Notes: generated by a model from the sequence alone, not told the origin. Counted from the stretch's first letter, positions 45,001 to 58,302 are shown. The stretch is 64,000 bases of DNA from Linanthus parryae (GCA_023055425.1 JALGPY010000001.1:144175368-144239367); one strand, 5' to 3'. Made by a program: numbers and translations.

Positions 45001-48000
45001 ACAGACGGTGTTGAACCAGCAAATGCTGCATCCAGCCAACAAACACAGGAGAAATACCTGTCAAGAATTAAGTTCAATAATTGTTTCTTTTACAAAAATT
45101 TGAAAACGCTGTATCCGATAAAGCATAAATGTAATAAGCATTAGTACGTAAAGGGAAAATATTGGTACACAAACAAGAACAATGATTTGATCCAGTAGAT
45201 GTGTAAACAATCTAGTGGAGTTGCCATTCAAATAGCCAAAAATAAGTACATGGAGAAAATCAAGGAATCAAGAGCAAGTTTGGGAGTGGAGACAAACATA
45301 GAAGTCATCAATTACAAATACAGTCACTGAGCACAGTGGCATGCATGGTTGCCAAACATCTGACAATTTTAAAGATATATGGGAGGTATAATTCATAACA
45401 GATGCAGGATTCATTCTTGGTGGTTCTAAACCGCATTATCATCCGAGGAAAAAAGGTTCTAAGCCATTTAAGAATAAGTCAATAAGAATACTAGAGGGAC
45501 ACAATTCCGACTATAATAACTCAAATCATCTTCAACTGTTGAAATCTCAAGTAAATAAAAGTGATTCAAACTCCAATTACAAACATCTATTCTGAATCTT
45601 AACTTTCATTCGAATTTGAATTTAATTAGATGCCTAGGCTCTAACTTTGGAACAAAGCTGTATAAGAGAACACCTTGTTCAAAACTGAATTGGTATGAGA
45701 ATTTTGATCTGCTTACAGCGCCTAATCAGATTTCTAGCTGAGAAATATTGTATGCGTGAAACACATTTCTCGCCTAGCTGTATAGGAAATAAGCTATTGC
45801 AGAAGAAGTGATAAAACTTGAAATTACCAACATAGCGAAGGTTAAGGTTATAATGGAGAAAATTCAGAGACATTATATTTGACTCACGCCAGGAATACCC
45901 TGTATCAGAATTAAAACTGCACATTTTATTACAAAAGTGATGTGATTAGACTGTTCCAGGGAAAAAATTCAAACCTTCATCAGAATAAATGACTAAATAA
46001 TGGTAGCCCTTAAACAGTAGCACTATGATTGGGATCATTGTGTTGGATCCCGTCATACTTTATGATGATTAGACACAAATTATACTACCTCCATTCCCTC
46101 TCTATCTTCCTAGTTTGACTTTCATGGGTTACTTTGACCTAAGTAACCCGGTGATTTGGTTAGCAAAACGATGCAAAAATTTGGTAATCTTTTCATGGTG
46201 TTGTCGAGCAAACTTTGCAGATTCTTGCATCGTTTTGCTAAGCAAATCACTGGGTCAAAGTGACCCGGTGAATAGTGCACTAGGAAGATAGAGAGGGAAT
46301 AAAGGTAGTAGTCTTGTAACAATGGTTGTCAACCAAAAGATCGTGCGGCCAACAGGGAAAAAGATTTGTAATCACCAAAAATAAAATTGCAGGTCTTAAT
46401 CAACGACACAAATAAACCAGGGTGCTTAGGTGGTATTAACTAGTGGGAAAAAACAAAAGGTGCTATTGCACCCAGCTCTCAAGGATTCCTTTGCTCATAG
46501 TTCACATGTTCATGTGACAATGAAAGAAAGACGAATCCATCCAACCATATATGTTGCAGAAAGTGTCAGTATAAAGCCAGAGGCAGAGCAAGCATTTGCA
46601 GGCAGCATATCAATTCTTTAGTTATTCTCGAGTTCCATTAGACAGAAAAAGTTGCATAAAAATTTCTTATGAGACACCATCGAGTGGCATCTTTTGAAGC
46701 ACTAACATGATTCAGTCTATACACATTATACATTCCACTAAGAGTTTGTACAACAAAGTTATGACAAAATAGCGCATAGAAAACAATAAAAGATACTTGA
46801 ACCATCTTAAAAAGGTGATCCTAATCATCGCCGACTTGCATAAGATGCCCTCTAACCAATTATTTATACCAGTGGTTTACCAAAATGATTAAAAATCATA
46901 CAAAACCCAATCGTGAATTCCAGTTGGCTTAATACTGCCAATTACCATTTTCTTACCTATCATAAAGTATTCAAAAGTTGGTCTGCTAGAAATAACTAAA
47001 AAGACACTATAAAACAGAAACTCTAAACCAGTGACTTACCTATCATGGAAAAAAGTTTATAATAAAGTATTCAAGTGCCAACAAATCACAGTTATGTTTG
47101 ATTATAGAACAGTGTTAGATTTTTTTAAAGTTAACTTTTACTATTACGGTGAAATTAGAGGAAGAAAACGAAAAGGGTGCTAACGGGTGAAGATAACTAA
47201 AGCAGCCACCATGATTCAGGTCAGGTGTAGAAGTTTGAAGAAGCGGTTTCGTAGAAACTACTGGAGTATCCAAATGCTGACACAAGATAGATGGGACTCA
47301 CTCCACTTTTTGGCCACGAATAAATAAGGCCACCATAAAAGAACAATGACCAACATATGTAACTAATACTCTCGTCAGCTAAGTTGTTTAAACTAAATAC
47401 AACTAAGGGTTGAAAAATGTTGGCCAAAAATTTCCCAGAACACAGTTATTGGTTGGCTTCTGAACAAGCTTCAAACAAGCATAATGGAGAAGAGAGCTAC
47501 AAAAACGAAAAATTAAAGATCAAACCCAGAAAATCTGCTTGTCCAAGTGTTATGGACTTTGATGCCCAAAGTTCATCGCCAGTGTTCAAACCCTGAGGCA
47601 CTTAAGGAGTTAGGTTGTAGTTTATGTTTACATCTTAATATGATGTTCTACATGTATAGCAAAAAAAAAGCCATAAAGTCTTAAGCCAAAACTACCCAGA
47701 ATCAATCCTTATTGTTAGTTACATCTTCATGAATCCAACAAAACCTCAATTGCATATTTGGTAAGTAGTATTATAGAGTGACCCATGAAACAACATAGCA
47801 ATATCCATATATCCATCATTATAGGAAAATAATTATTCAAAGCTTGAAACATCAACAACCCAGATCCTAAATTTCCATTTAAAAAATACCCAAATTCATA
47901 GTTCAGTGTAATAGACAAAGCTCTGTGACAATTTTAATTTTGCCCCAAATACCCAATTCTTTTTTTCTGATCAAACCCACAAAACCAATCAAATTGCGTA

Positions 48001-48333
48001 CATGTCATGTAGCGACTAACTAACCGCGAAATAGGGCAAGGCAATGAAGTTCTGAATGACGAGCCACTGGAGGCCATATCCGAACAAACCCATGAAAGCG
48101 GCGATGAACATGACGACCCACAAGGGGAAACTCATGGAGGCGAGGCCTGAGGACCATCCGAAGGCCTTGCCAAGGTCGGATGCGACGGCGAGGTAGTTGA
48201 GCTGGACCTGGGAGATCCCCAGAACCATCTTCAGCTGCGACGAGTAGGCCGAGAAATCGAAGTTTGTGCCCGTGAAGGCCTGGATCCATATGGTTGCCAC
48301 CAGGATCATCCATTTCCGAGATTGACCCGCCAT
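42096..48333 (-). CDS. NFD4/nodulin-like major facilitator transporter, 564 aa
   Basis: A membrane transporter of the plant nodulin-like / NUCLEAR FUSION DEFECTIVE 4-like MFS group; substrate unknown. Exons (minus): 48333-48025, 45057-44144, 42567-42096; 309+914+472 = 1695 nt = 564 aa plus stop. Junctions: GCG|GTTAGT, acceptor CAG|GTATTT, GGGT|GTAAGT, acceptor CTCAG|GAAGTT. The start MAGQSRKWMILVATIWIQAFTG and the following TNFDFSAYSSQLK and GKAFGWSSG are the nodulin-like signature. The central loop is hydrophilic (HPLLWQDTG). The C-terminal MFS half contains RRIDFWLYYIAYFCGGTIGLV. Length and membrane segments fit the family. Intron 1 holds a Stowaway MITE (46085-46308); intron 2 holds a non-autonomous hAT (42923-43444) and a Stowaway (43508-43689). 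TATATATTAG near 48450 is a plausible promoter element. Confidence 0.92.
42923..43444. mobile_element. Non-autonomous hAT element in intron 2
   Basis: 522 bp. The ends TAGAGGTGTCACCCG and (complement) TAGAGTTGTTATTCGGG are inverted repeats; the exact 8-bp duplication ATGAAAAG is at 42915-42922 and 43445-43452. CCGGTT/CGGTTCGGTT repeats fill both halves. The first eight bases TAGAGGTG are those of the right end of the intact hAT at 38299-41872. Confidence 0.88.
43508..43689. mobile_element. Stowaway MITE in intron 2
   Basis: TA-flanked (43506-43507, 43690-43691). The ends CTCCCTCTGTCCCAAAATAA and its near-exact complement form a terminal inverted repeat of about 35 bp including ACTGTCCC. Confidence 0.9.
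46085..46308. mobile_element. Stowaway MITE in intron 1
   Basis: TA-flanked (46083-46084, 46309-46310). The ends CTACCTCCATTCCCTCTC and its complement are followed by TATCTTCCTAGT / ACTAGGAAGATA. The interior core GCAAAACGATGCA and TTTTCATGGTGTTG is shared with related copies in this window. Confidence 0.9.
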
Positions 48334-48688
48334 TGATTTCGACGCCGGAGGTGTGGTGGTTGCCGGACGGTGGAGTTTTTCTGGTGGTGGTGGTGGGTGT
48401 TTGGGTGGTTGTGGATGGAAAGGGTTGTTATGGGAGTGTATACTTGGCCTAATATATAAACGATGAGGAGGAGGAGGATGAGGTGGAGAGCTCCATTTCT
48501 AACTCTATAAGGTCCTGCCAAAAATGATTGAGGGGGAGGGGGAATTACTGGACCACACCTTTTCTCTCCTTCACCTCTCCTCTTCCAGATTTTCCACAGG
48601 AATTGGAGATGTTGGGGACAAACAAAAAACAATAGGACCTACAAAACAAATTAAATTATATTAAAATGAAGTGTTTGCTACAAAATTG
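48334..48688. other. Upstream region of the MFS gene
   Basis: Contains the probable leader and TATA region (minus strand TTTATATATTAGG near 48448-48460). The minus-strand frame 48306-48632 is not supported as protein. Confidence 0.5.
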
Positions 48689-51600
48689 TTTTTTTTTTTA
48701 ATGAGGAAAACATAGTTTCATTAATAATGGGGGCGTCACGCCCAAGAGATCCGTGTGAAACACATTTTCAGCCCAGTGTGGGATGATCGAGTACTACGAC
48801 ATATCGTTTTCGACGTAGCATTTCTTTGATAAAGAATGTGCTAGTTGATTGTCGTTTCTAACTATAAAAGAGAAAGAAACATTGCTAAACAATTTTGACA
48901 GTTGGTTGCACTCATCCAGAAGTTATCTCATCTCCGCTAGAGTTGTAGTTGACCTCATTTTTCCAGACATGCCTTCCTTCAGTATCTTTATTGCGATACG
49001 GAAGCGCATCTCGCTAGCAAGTCGAAGTCCTCCTTCAATGGCAGCAAGTTCTGCCACCAGTGGCGACCTCAACCGAGGAAGTCTTTGGTGGCAGCCTGCT
49101 GTGAAATTTACGTCTCTCCCGCGGATGATGAAGCCTACACCCGTTGCAAACCCTGTTTCGGATCAAGAAGCATTTGTATTTAGTTTTACAAAACCCAAAG
49201 TTGGACATTCCCAGTGTTTCTCGCCATCTTCGACCTCCTGAAACTCAATCTCCAACAAACTTCTAAGCTTCGCCTCTTCGAACCACACAAGGTATTCTCT
49301 ACCCGTATTAGCCACCTCGAGTTGCGATTTCGTACTGTTATTGAATCGCCGGTTATTCCTGTGACGCCAAAGTGCCCACAAAGTGACTACGAAAAGCTCA
49401 CAAACCTCATTCAAACGATTGCTAAGCACATAGGCAATAATATCTTTGTGTTGCCTGTGAGAGAGTTTGCAATGCTATGACCTATAGCTCCTGTCCAGAC
49501 TTGCTTGGCAAAGTCACAGTGGAACAGAACATGGTCCTCTGATTCGACGTTTTCTTCACACATTTGGCACAAAATCGGATTAACATACCTCTATTCTTCA
49601 TATTTGTAGCCACGACAAGAGAAGGCCAAGCTCTCCAAGTACGTTGAAGCATCTTCTTTGGAACTTTTAGCCGTCAAAGCTTGGTTAGCCATGGTCTATT
49701 AATGTGACCCGAGGATGAGGACAGTTCGCCTTTTGATCTTACCAATTGAGCTTTATAACCGGATGATACTGAACACACCCCATCATCCGAATAGCCCCAA
49801 GAGAAGGAATCCGGGGAAGGAAAGCTAGATAGCACAATTGATCTTATTACCGCCGCATCTACATGCCACAAGTACTGTGAAAGGTTGGCATCATCCCAAT
49901 TCCCTCTCAATGGGTCGATCAATGCACTAACAGTCAAATTTTCACATTCCGGAGGACAACTTGTTATAACTTTGAAAGTACCAAAACGTGGGATCCACTT
50001 ATCGTTAAAAACACGTATCTGGTTTCCGTCTCCCACCTTCCACATGAGCCCAGACTTGACTAGATCCCTTCCTGCTAAGATTCATTCAAAAAGCATATGA
50101 GATTTGTGTAGTTGGTGCAACTTCTATATCAAGTATGGTGGAGTTACGAAAGTACTTGGCTTTCAAGACTCTACTAATTAGACTGTTTGGGTTTCTCAGT
50201 AATCTCCAGGTATGCTTAGCTAGCAAAGCAATATAAAAATTATAGAAATCACAAAAGGCGATACCTCCATCTTCTCCAATGCAAACCAATGAATCGTTTT
50301 GTGATCATAATCTCCTCCCAATAAGAATTGGTGAACTACATCTCTCAAGATCCAAGAATGTCTTTTCGCAAGCAAAAAAAAAAACTCATAACATAATTAA
50401 GGATTGCCTGGATCACTGTTTTAACAAAATAACAAGGACTTATTTTCCGGCTGCAGATAACTCCTTAACTTTCCACCCCTTAAGTTTTCTTTGTACTCCC
50501 TCCGCAATAAAGCAAAATTAGTAGTTCTTTGTCTCCCAATGGTAGTTGGCAAGCCCAAGTAGCTATCGTGCTCCATAACAAAGGGAACCCCACAGAGCTG
50601 GCTCAATGAAATTTTGTCTTCCTCACTAACGTTGTCTGAGAACAAAACTGATGACTTCTCAAGTTGAGTCTTTGACCAGAGTCTTCTTCATACGGGTGTA
50701 AAATCTCTCGAAGTGTTACTATCTCATTACTCGTGGCCTTTGTAAAGAGAAGGCTATCATCTACAAAAAATTGGTGCGAGATTACTCACCCCTAGAAGCC
50801 TCTAGTCCAAATAGGCGACCGCCCTGCTCAACAAGAGTCAAACTGCGTGAGAGAGTTTCACTCACAAGCAATAAGAAAAAAGGCGATAAAGGGCATCCTT
50901 CTCATAACCCCGTTATGGTACAATAGAGCCCTGGACTTCTCCGTTAACAATTAGACTATAAGACAACATAGTCACACATTTCATCACCAGGTTGATCCAC
51001 CTGAGGCCGAACCCTATTATTTCAAGCACTACTCGTAGAAAGTCCCATTCCACCATGTCGTAAGCTTTGCTCATATCAGCTTTGAGAGCCAGATAACCAG
51101 TCTTGCCTTTCTTCCTGTTCTTCATGGTATGTAGCAATTCAAAAGCTGTAATAGTATTATCAGAGATCAGCCTTTCAGGCACAAAGGCACTCTGATTCCC
51201 TGATATCAAGGAGCTCAGAATTTTTTTAACCTGTTTGCCATATCTTTGGTAACAATCTTATAAATTGTATTACAAAAACTCATTGGGCGCAAATCAATAG
51301 CTCGTCTAACTTGTTTAACTTTAGGGATTAAAGAAATAAGGGTATGATTAAACCTGGTAATGTATGCTTCCCCGTTCAAAATTTGTAGACAATTGTCTAA
51401 CACTTTCGAGCCCACAGTTCTCCAATGCTTGCGGGAAAGACATCTGATCCTTGAGCCTTGACAGGCGCCAGCTGCCCCAAAGCTTCTCGGACATAATTCC
51501 CCGTAAAGGGTTGATTCATCATACTGCCCTGTTCCTGTGTCACCAATTCCTCTATAGCCGGCATTACAGGTTCCATATGGAGTCTGGATGGGTCAAAAGA

Positions 51601-54600
51601 GGTGAAGATCATTCTAAATTATCTTCTAGGATGCCTATTACCTACTGCAGATGCTCAGTCCAGACCCGTGCTTTGTCTTCTAGCCCACTTATGTAATTAC
51701 GTGCTCTACGAATCGTCGCCTTGCGGTGAAAAAACCCTGTGTTCTGATCCCTTTTTGGAATCCACATCTCTCTTGACCTCTATCTCCACATCTCCACCTC
51801 TCTAAGAAGGGTTGGGAGAATATTCTTCCGAAGGGATTTAGCGTCCGCCAATGACCCTATAGTCTAAGCACCACCAGTCACTATCTCGAGGCGACCACAC
51901 AGCTGTTTAAGTTGCCTCTTGACGTTTCCGAAAGTGCCAGCTTCCCAACTTTTCTGGTATCCTGCAAGAGCCAAGAGCTTGTCCTCCACTGGCTCATGCG
52001 AGCTAGACCATACATCCGAAACAACATCCTGCAACAAGGTTGGTAGAGCCACATTCATTCAAGCTGGAACCGTCTTTGTACTTATCTTTTGTCCTTGAAT
52101 TTAAGCTCTAATAAGCTTCAATAGGAACATGATCATGAACTTCAGCAATTATCAATCCAGGAATCAGATAACAAACAACAATCAATTCTCTCCCTGATGG
52201 CTGCCTCATATCCTTGATTATTTCTCATTGTAAAATGGGAACCCGAGTAACCCATATCGCGCAACTGAAGTCGGTTTATTACGCTGCAAAATCCCTATAT
52301 CTGACTAAAGGGGACTGATTGACCCCCTTCCTTCTCCAAGATATATGAGAACGCATCGAAATCACCAACCACGCACCAAGGGCGGTCTCCTGTATAGGAG
52401 TAACTATTGCTTGCTCCAAGAGCAAATATGATGTGGTGCTCTAATCAATACATCACATGACACGTCAGGAACATGTAGGAAATCCACTTTCTTTTGTCTA
52501 CCACTCATTCTCTTTCATACTGACGTGTCATGTGATGTATGGTTAGAGAAAATCCACATCATTTGCTCTATAGAAAACAAAAATTTCTCCCCGGATAGAG
52601 CATCTCAAGAACTCTTCAAGAATTATGTCTTTCATAACTATGTGGATCCCCATAAAAGCCAGTAAAGAATCCATTTTTGAGTCGTTCGCCAAGCATAACG
52701 AAACATGAATGTGATTATTGGACCATGTATTTAATCCAAAACGAACTATCTCGTCCCACATCAGAGCTAGTCCACCTTTCTTGCCTCCAATGCTTCCATA
52801 TCAGTTTCTGAAAATGCCGTTCTGAAAACCCAATCTTCTTTTGACCCTGTCTATCTCATTTGCATACAATTTGGTTTCCATCAGAAATACCATATCTGGA
52901 ATTTGTCTCCTCACTAGGTCGTGAAGGTTTCCAAGCCCCCGCATGTTCCAGCTTATAAGATTCATGACGTCTGGCTAGGCTGCACTGCCAATATCGAGGT
53001 GGGTTCTTTAAGGCTACCCCGTCCTATGTCGGAATTCGTGAAATAGAAACATGTGATATCGTGTCCATTTGCATACCTTCAACTATGTTTTCTTGCGAAT
53101 TCTCAGCTTGGTCTACGATGTTGGTTGTTCTTGGTGTATTGACAAGAGCTTTGTGGCCGGGTTGGACTTGTGGTTTAACACATTGTCTCGAAGGTCTGCC
53201 GAGAGTTGTTCCAGGTGAAAAACCCACTGTCGCGTTTGAATTTCGCTGATGGCCGCTACTGTAACCCTTTGGTGGCGTATATACACTTCTACCGCCTCCC
53301 ACTCCGCATCTACAAGCACGACCACCCCTCCCTCTGTCCAATACTTGTAATCTTTCCTTCACCTTCGGGGTCGGCGATATATTTACTTCGCTAGCTTTCC
53401 TCTTTGCACTGTCCGTGAGTGATCCCGAATATGCCATCAGCAATTTCCCATTATCTCCAGTCGAGATTTTTCGGCTTCTAGGAGGGCTATTACGTAGCTC
53501 AGGCCAGTGGGTTGGTGAAAGTAACAACCTTCTCTCTAGTATTGACACTGGCAGCTTGGTCGGTTTCTTGGCCTTCTTTTGATGATAGTACCTGCCCAGT
53601 TGGAGCATCACCTTATTCCCCTTCTGACATCGAATCAGTACCATCCACGATAATTCAATCTTCCCCATTGCCACTTTTCTCGGAAACATCGTACAACTCA
53701 AAGTCCCACTCATCATCGTCAAATGGCTATTTTGAGTAATCAACATCGTCTGGCTCATTTTGTGAATCATTCCTTGCTGCTGATTTTTGTTCCTCCACCG
53801 CCTCTTCGAAGATGTCCACAAGTCGCTTCCTTTGGGAGGGGTGGGGGGGGGGGATAAACCAATTTCCAAAACCAGGGTTCTCGATTCTCTTTTCGTCATC
53901 TGGCTTGGCGTTGCATCCTTCTTCATAGTGGTCAAAGCAACCACACCATGAGAAAACACAAGGAATGCGTTCAAACTTAAAGTCTAGCCAAATCTTCTGG
54001 CCCTTTACTGATATGCAAGCCCTCTAACCAGAGGCTCTGAAAGGTTAATCCGAACCCTTGCTCACATATAATCGTCATTCGAAACTGACAGAATGCGATC
54101 ACCAATTTTTAAAACTTGACCTGCTCAGCTAGCCACACGCTTGAGATCAGCTTTTTTTTTTAAGAAATAAAGGTAGGTTCATAATTTGCATCCATGTATC
54201 TATAGTCTTGAAATTAACATTGTCAACATTGGCGGTGATTGTCCATGTTTTGAGAGCAATAACGTTATTGTGGAAGACCCAAGGTCCACCATGCAAGACC
54301 TTTTCTAACGAAGTTATGGAAGGAAATTAGAACATAAAACAGTTAGGTTTTGGCTAGTGAATCTTTAACTCCTCAACTCCTGGCCAAATATTTTTGAACA
54401 AAACCTTCATAGCCCAAACGTTGAATCTGACTGGCAAGAGGAACGAATACCGTTCGTGCAATACTCGTCCTCAAAAACATCGACCGCCTCTTCCACCATC
54501 GACAGCTTCCCAAAGCCATGGGATAGCATATCGACCTCTTGCGCCGAACCCTTGCTTGCTTCTATCTCCATAGTGCCTAGAAAACCTCATTACAGAGATC

Positions 54601-54690
54601 AGAGAAGTCGCCGTAATGCATAAATCGCCGTCGCAAATTGTTGGAACCCTAATCGCCCTTCACAGTCTCCGAAATCTTCGGAGCTAAATT
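48689..54690 (-). pseudogene. Degenerate L1-type LINE
   Basis: Read on the minus strand: ORF1 starts near 54571 (MEIEASKGSAQEV) and its C-terminal half (53024-53974) has a Cys/His patch (FSWCGCFDHYEEGC, just before the listed frame) like plant LINE gag zinc knuckles. Endonuclease-type sequence follows (about 52300-52980: MNLISWNMRGLGN, LVRRQIPDMVFLMETKL). Reverse transcriptase lies in broken frames 50900-51610 (ISGNQSAFVPERLISDN, ADMSKAYDMVEWDFL), then a C-terminal zinc-binding region (49674-50290) and an RNase H start (49163-49429). A T-run at 48689-48699 is the poly(A) tail. Many stops and frameshifts make it dead. A small foldback element sits in the endonuclease region (52419-52569). The 5' edge is uncertain; no target duplication found. 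Confidence 0.85.
52419..52569. mobile_element. Foldback MITE inside the LINE
   Basis: The outer arms AGAGCAAAT and ATTTGCTCT, followed by ATGATGTGG, CTCTAA and TACATCACATGACACGTCAG with complements on the right arm, form an imperfect hairpin of about 150 bp. Confidence 0.7.
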
Positions 54691-55556
54691 ACCTTGCGAA
54701 AAAATTTAAAAACTTGTTCTAATACAGTGTTTTTTTATTTTATTAAAGTAAAACAGTGTTTTTATGAAAGACTAGTGAATTTTACGTGCCCGATAGCACT
54801 ATCCTCAAATTAGATGGGCATATTTTTATAAGTATTTGAACGACTTAACATGTGTGAGTTATTTAACAATAGGATAAGATTGAGTACTGAATAGACCAAC
54901 TGTAATATATCAGCAAAACACGGCAAATACAACTACCTTTTGCATGAAGACACGAATGATTAGACAAATTTAACACTAAATTGTAGCATTTAAAAAGATG
55001 AACATATGCAAATGGCACTTATAATTTAATTATATGCTCAAGAGCACTAAATCGCAACCGTCATAATTTGTTAAATAGATTAGACGATAACACATGCCGT
55101 TTGACCACTACCAAACTAACATTGAAGAAGTTCAAAACAAAAAAATTAAGAGTATCGGAATTCGAACTATATTAGAGATTCCAAAAACTCGAGTAACAAT
55201 ATATTTAAGTTTTTTTCTCTTTAATAGTACTTCATACTCTACAAATAGTTGTGCCACTCAAAAAAAAAGTGATTTCGGCAATCAAAAATTTTCTCTCAAC
55301 AAAAAAAAAGAAGTTGCTTGGCTTTGGTAGCAAAAAAATTCTCTCACTATTTGTAGGCCCAAAAATTTGTGAGAACTTCGAAATTATGGTGTCATGCCCT
55401 AGCTCCCACTCTCCTACAACTTAGTAGGTGGTTCTAGAGAATAATCACAAAAAAACGCATAACAATGTCATAGCCTCAAAGTTTTAACACTCTCACAACT
55501 ACCAACTATATAGTTCCCAAAAAATAATCATTGGAAGAAATATTTTTGGTGCATTG
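54691..55556. other. Intergenic, AT-rich, no gene
   Basis: No credible frames (55094-55330 is low-complexity). Nothing recognisable. Confidence 0.4.
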
Positions 55557-55572
55557 AAAATTCTATCCACTT

Positions 55573-56458
55573 ACCTAACATTTTACAGAGGGTGTGATAA
55601 GTTCTCTGCTCTCTCCTAGAGAGAGAAGCTAGAGAGAGAGTACTCCCCTGAGGAGTTTCTTTGTCCTCATATCCGGCAAGTTTCTTCCCCTCTTCCCCGT
55701 TCTCTGCATCCACTCGTCATCGTCGTCAGTTCCAGGGTCTGGTCGTCTCTGTGTCTCGCCGCGGGGCTCGCCGTCGCCGCCTCTATTTGCGGCGGCGAGC
55801 CCTCAAATCTCTTTTCTCTTCTTTTCTTTTTCATCAGATCTGGCCCAAGGTGCTCATCATCGAGGTTTGGCAACGTTTTCCGGCAAACTCGCCAGCCTCT
55901 TCTTGCCAGGCTAATTTGGGATTCCAGATCTGTTTTTTTTTCCAGTCTTTGTTTGGGTTTATTTAAGTTTTTGTTTTGTTTCTTGGTTTCCCCTCCCCTC
56001 TGATGTCGTGAAGTCTATGGATATATCATGTCTGTCATCTTGATGGGGTTGCAGTTCATCGCTTGAGGAATGTTGAGATGTGTTACTTTAGTCGAATCGC
56101 GCTCTGGCCCTTCTTTGAGTTTTCTCAAGATGGTGTTTTTAGTGGTTGAGGTCTGCTGCCGAAGGTCTTTTTTCCGGTGGTCGGAATTGCTTTGGTTTGC
56201 TCTCTCCGGCGGTCCTCGTTTTCTCAAGTTCTGGGAGCTCGTGCCAGCATGCAGAAGCTTTAAAGATGACCTATTTTCAACGCATTGGAAATATATATTG
56301 TGGTTTCTTTTAAGTTTTTTATTTTGCTCTCTTTGGAGGTTGGAGCACTCTTTTCAGAGTTTGGTGTGATGTACCATTCTGTTTTCCAGATGATATCTGG
56401 TTTTGTATTGGCGTAATGGCCTTTTATTTAATGAAAGCTACCGTTTCTGACAAAAAAA
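55573..56458 (+). mobile_element. Poly(A)-tailed retroposon with 16-bp target duplication
   Basis: Direct repeats AAAATTCTATCCACTT at 55557-55572 and 56459-56474 bracket an 886-bp insert. It begins with CT/GA-rich leader DNA and a GC-rich stretch (55680-55800), and ends TTTAATGAAAGCTACCGTTTCTGAC plus poly(A). The open frames on either strand (55661-55966, 56070-56369) show no domain. Like the insertions at 9435 and 10808 it looks like a LINE-mobilised non-autonomous retroposon. Confidence 0.8.
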
Positions 56459-56474
56459 AAAATTCTATCCACTT

Positions 56475-57830
56475 GTTTTTTTAAAAATATTTCTATATAT
56501 AGGTATCCATTAACGGGCATAATTTAACTGATCCAACGGTCCAAAAGTAATTTCAGAATCTTGTAAATTGAACCACCCTAATTCGTTATATAGACAATTC
56601 ATTTCAAAACTTGTGAATTGAGATGCAGCCTTTTTTTCGAAATTTGTGAAGCAGCCTATTGATTTAGAGAACACAAGTTTTGAATTTTAAAAAAGTAATA
56701 TTTTCCTTAAGAATTTTAAAATATTATATTTATTTCAAAAAGATTATTTGTTTGTGTTTTCTTGACTTGTTTTTCATGTTTTAACTGTTTTTTAATAAAT
56801 ATACAACATAATAGGCTGTCAAGTGTGTTTTTGAAAGAAAAATACTACTAATTCTTTCGAAAATAATAATAAAAATACTACTTCCAAAATACATATACAA
56901 AATAACGTTGCCGAATTTGCAAACTTAAAACTTATATATAATTTTTCATTGAATAGAGGTATTGCAAAAAAAAAAAAAAATAGCACAGGGAAGACAAACA
57001 ATAAGCAAATTTGGAATGCACTTTTTTTTTATCTTCATAAAGATTAAACCTTGTGTTTTCTTGTGTTGGTTCCCTATATATCAACTATTCTTAAATAAAT
57101 AAAAAAAAAAATCTCAAAATAGCAAAAACAATATTTAAAAAATAGAACTGGCTGCCAAGTATGTTTTTAATAAAAGCAATGCTCTCAAACAAATATTTTA
57201 AAGACAACGTGGCTGAATTTGAACACTTTTTTTATAAAATAATTTGCACACTTAAAAATAGGGATGACAATTTCCTCTAACTCGATGGGAACCAGACCAC
57301 ACCCGCCCCTAATAGGAAGGGTACGGGACATGCATGGTTATTAGGGTAAGGGACTGGTATGATATTTAACTCTTAAACCTTGTATGTGATGGAGATGGGA
57401 TTTCACAAATTCCCGTTTTTATATCCGACCCCGATTAATTCATAGTGAATATATTTTTACCCTTATGTAAATTAGTTTATAATAAAAAATTATATAACTA
57501 CCGTGTAGGGTATAGGGATCGGGATGGGAGAAATGGAAAAGATTAAGCTTAATAAAACTATATTAATTGAATCTATCTAGTCGTGTTTCTCTTTTAATCA
57601 ATTATTTTATATACTTTATGCAATATATAGTTTAAAAAAGTAAATTAAACTGTTTACTTTTTAAACCCAATAAACCGGTCAAACCGACATTTTAATCAAT
57701 TATTTCGTATACTTTATACAAATATAGTTTAAAATGTAGAATCGTTCATTAGATTTACGTATTAAATGTCCCCTTAACAAATTGAACCTCTTGTAATTTC
57801 AAGTTTCTTGAACATATACACCTCTGTCTA
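56475..57830. other. Intergenic, AT-rich, no gene
   Basis: Mostly A/T runs. TAGGGATGACAATTTCC near 57260 resembles a hAT left end (compare 34247), but I could not find its right end or a duplication. Confidence 0.4.
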
Positions 57831-58302
57831 CAACTTGTTAGAAAATAATTGGAGTTAGTTGAGGCCTATATCTTTTTGGGCCAAAAACCAATTAATTATT
57901 TTAATTAATAATTAATATTATTATGATAATTAATTAACAGAATAGTTGTTAATTAACAGAACAGTTACAACCGTTCTGTTTTCTGAACAGTCAACGGTTG
58001 TAACCGTTCGGCCCGCCAACCGCCACCTTCTCTCAATAAATTCAATGCCTTCTCCAGTTTTCAACCCAAACGAAATTTTCACAGCATTCATTCTCTCTCA
58101 CAGCAGCAGACTTTCTCTACCAAGTTTCGGTTCGTCGGGCTTGGTGGTTACGTGCTTTCAACCACCGCGCCGGAAGACTTTTATCCTGGGAAACAGAAGC
58201 CACTCGGCATAGCAGGCGGCTAATCTGTTTTAAGGAACCCGTACCCATTCATGTACGAGACTGTCTTCGACATCACAGCAGCTTTCGGGAAACTCTCAAT
58301 CA

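Noticed and set aside
57262..57540. Possible hAT element starting TAGGGATGACAATT
   Set aside because: No matching right terminus or 8-bp duplication could be found.
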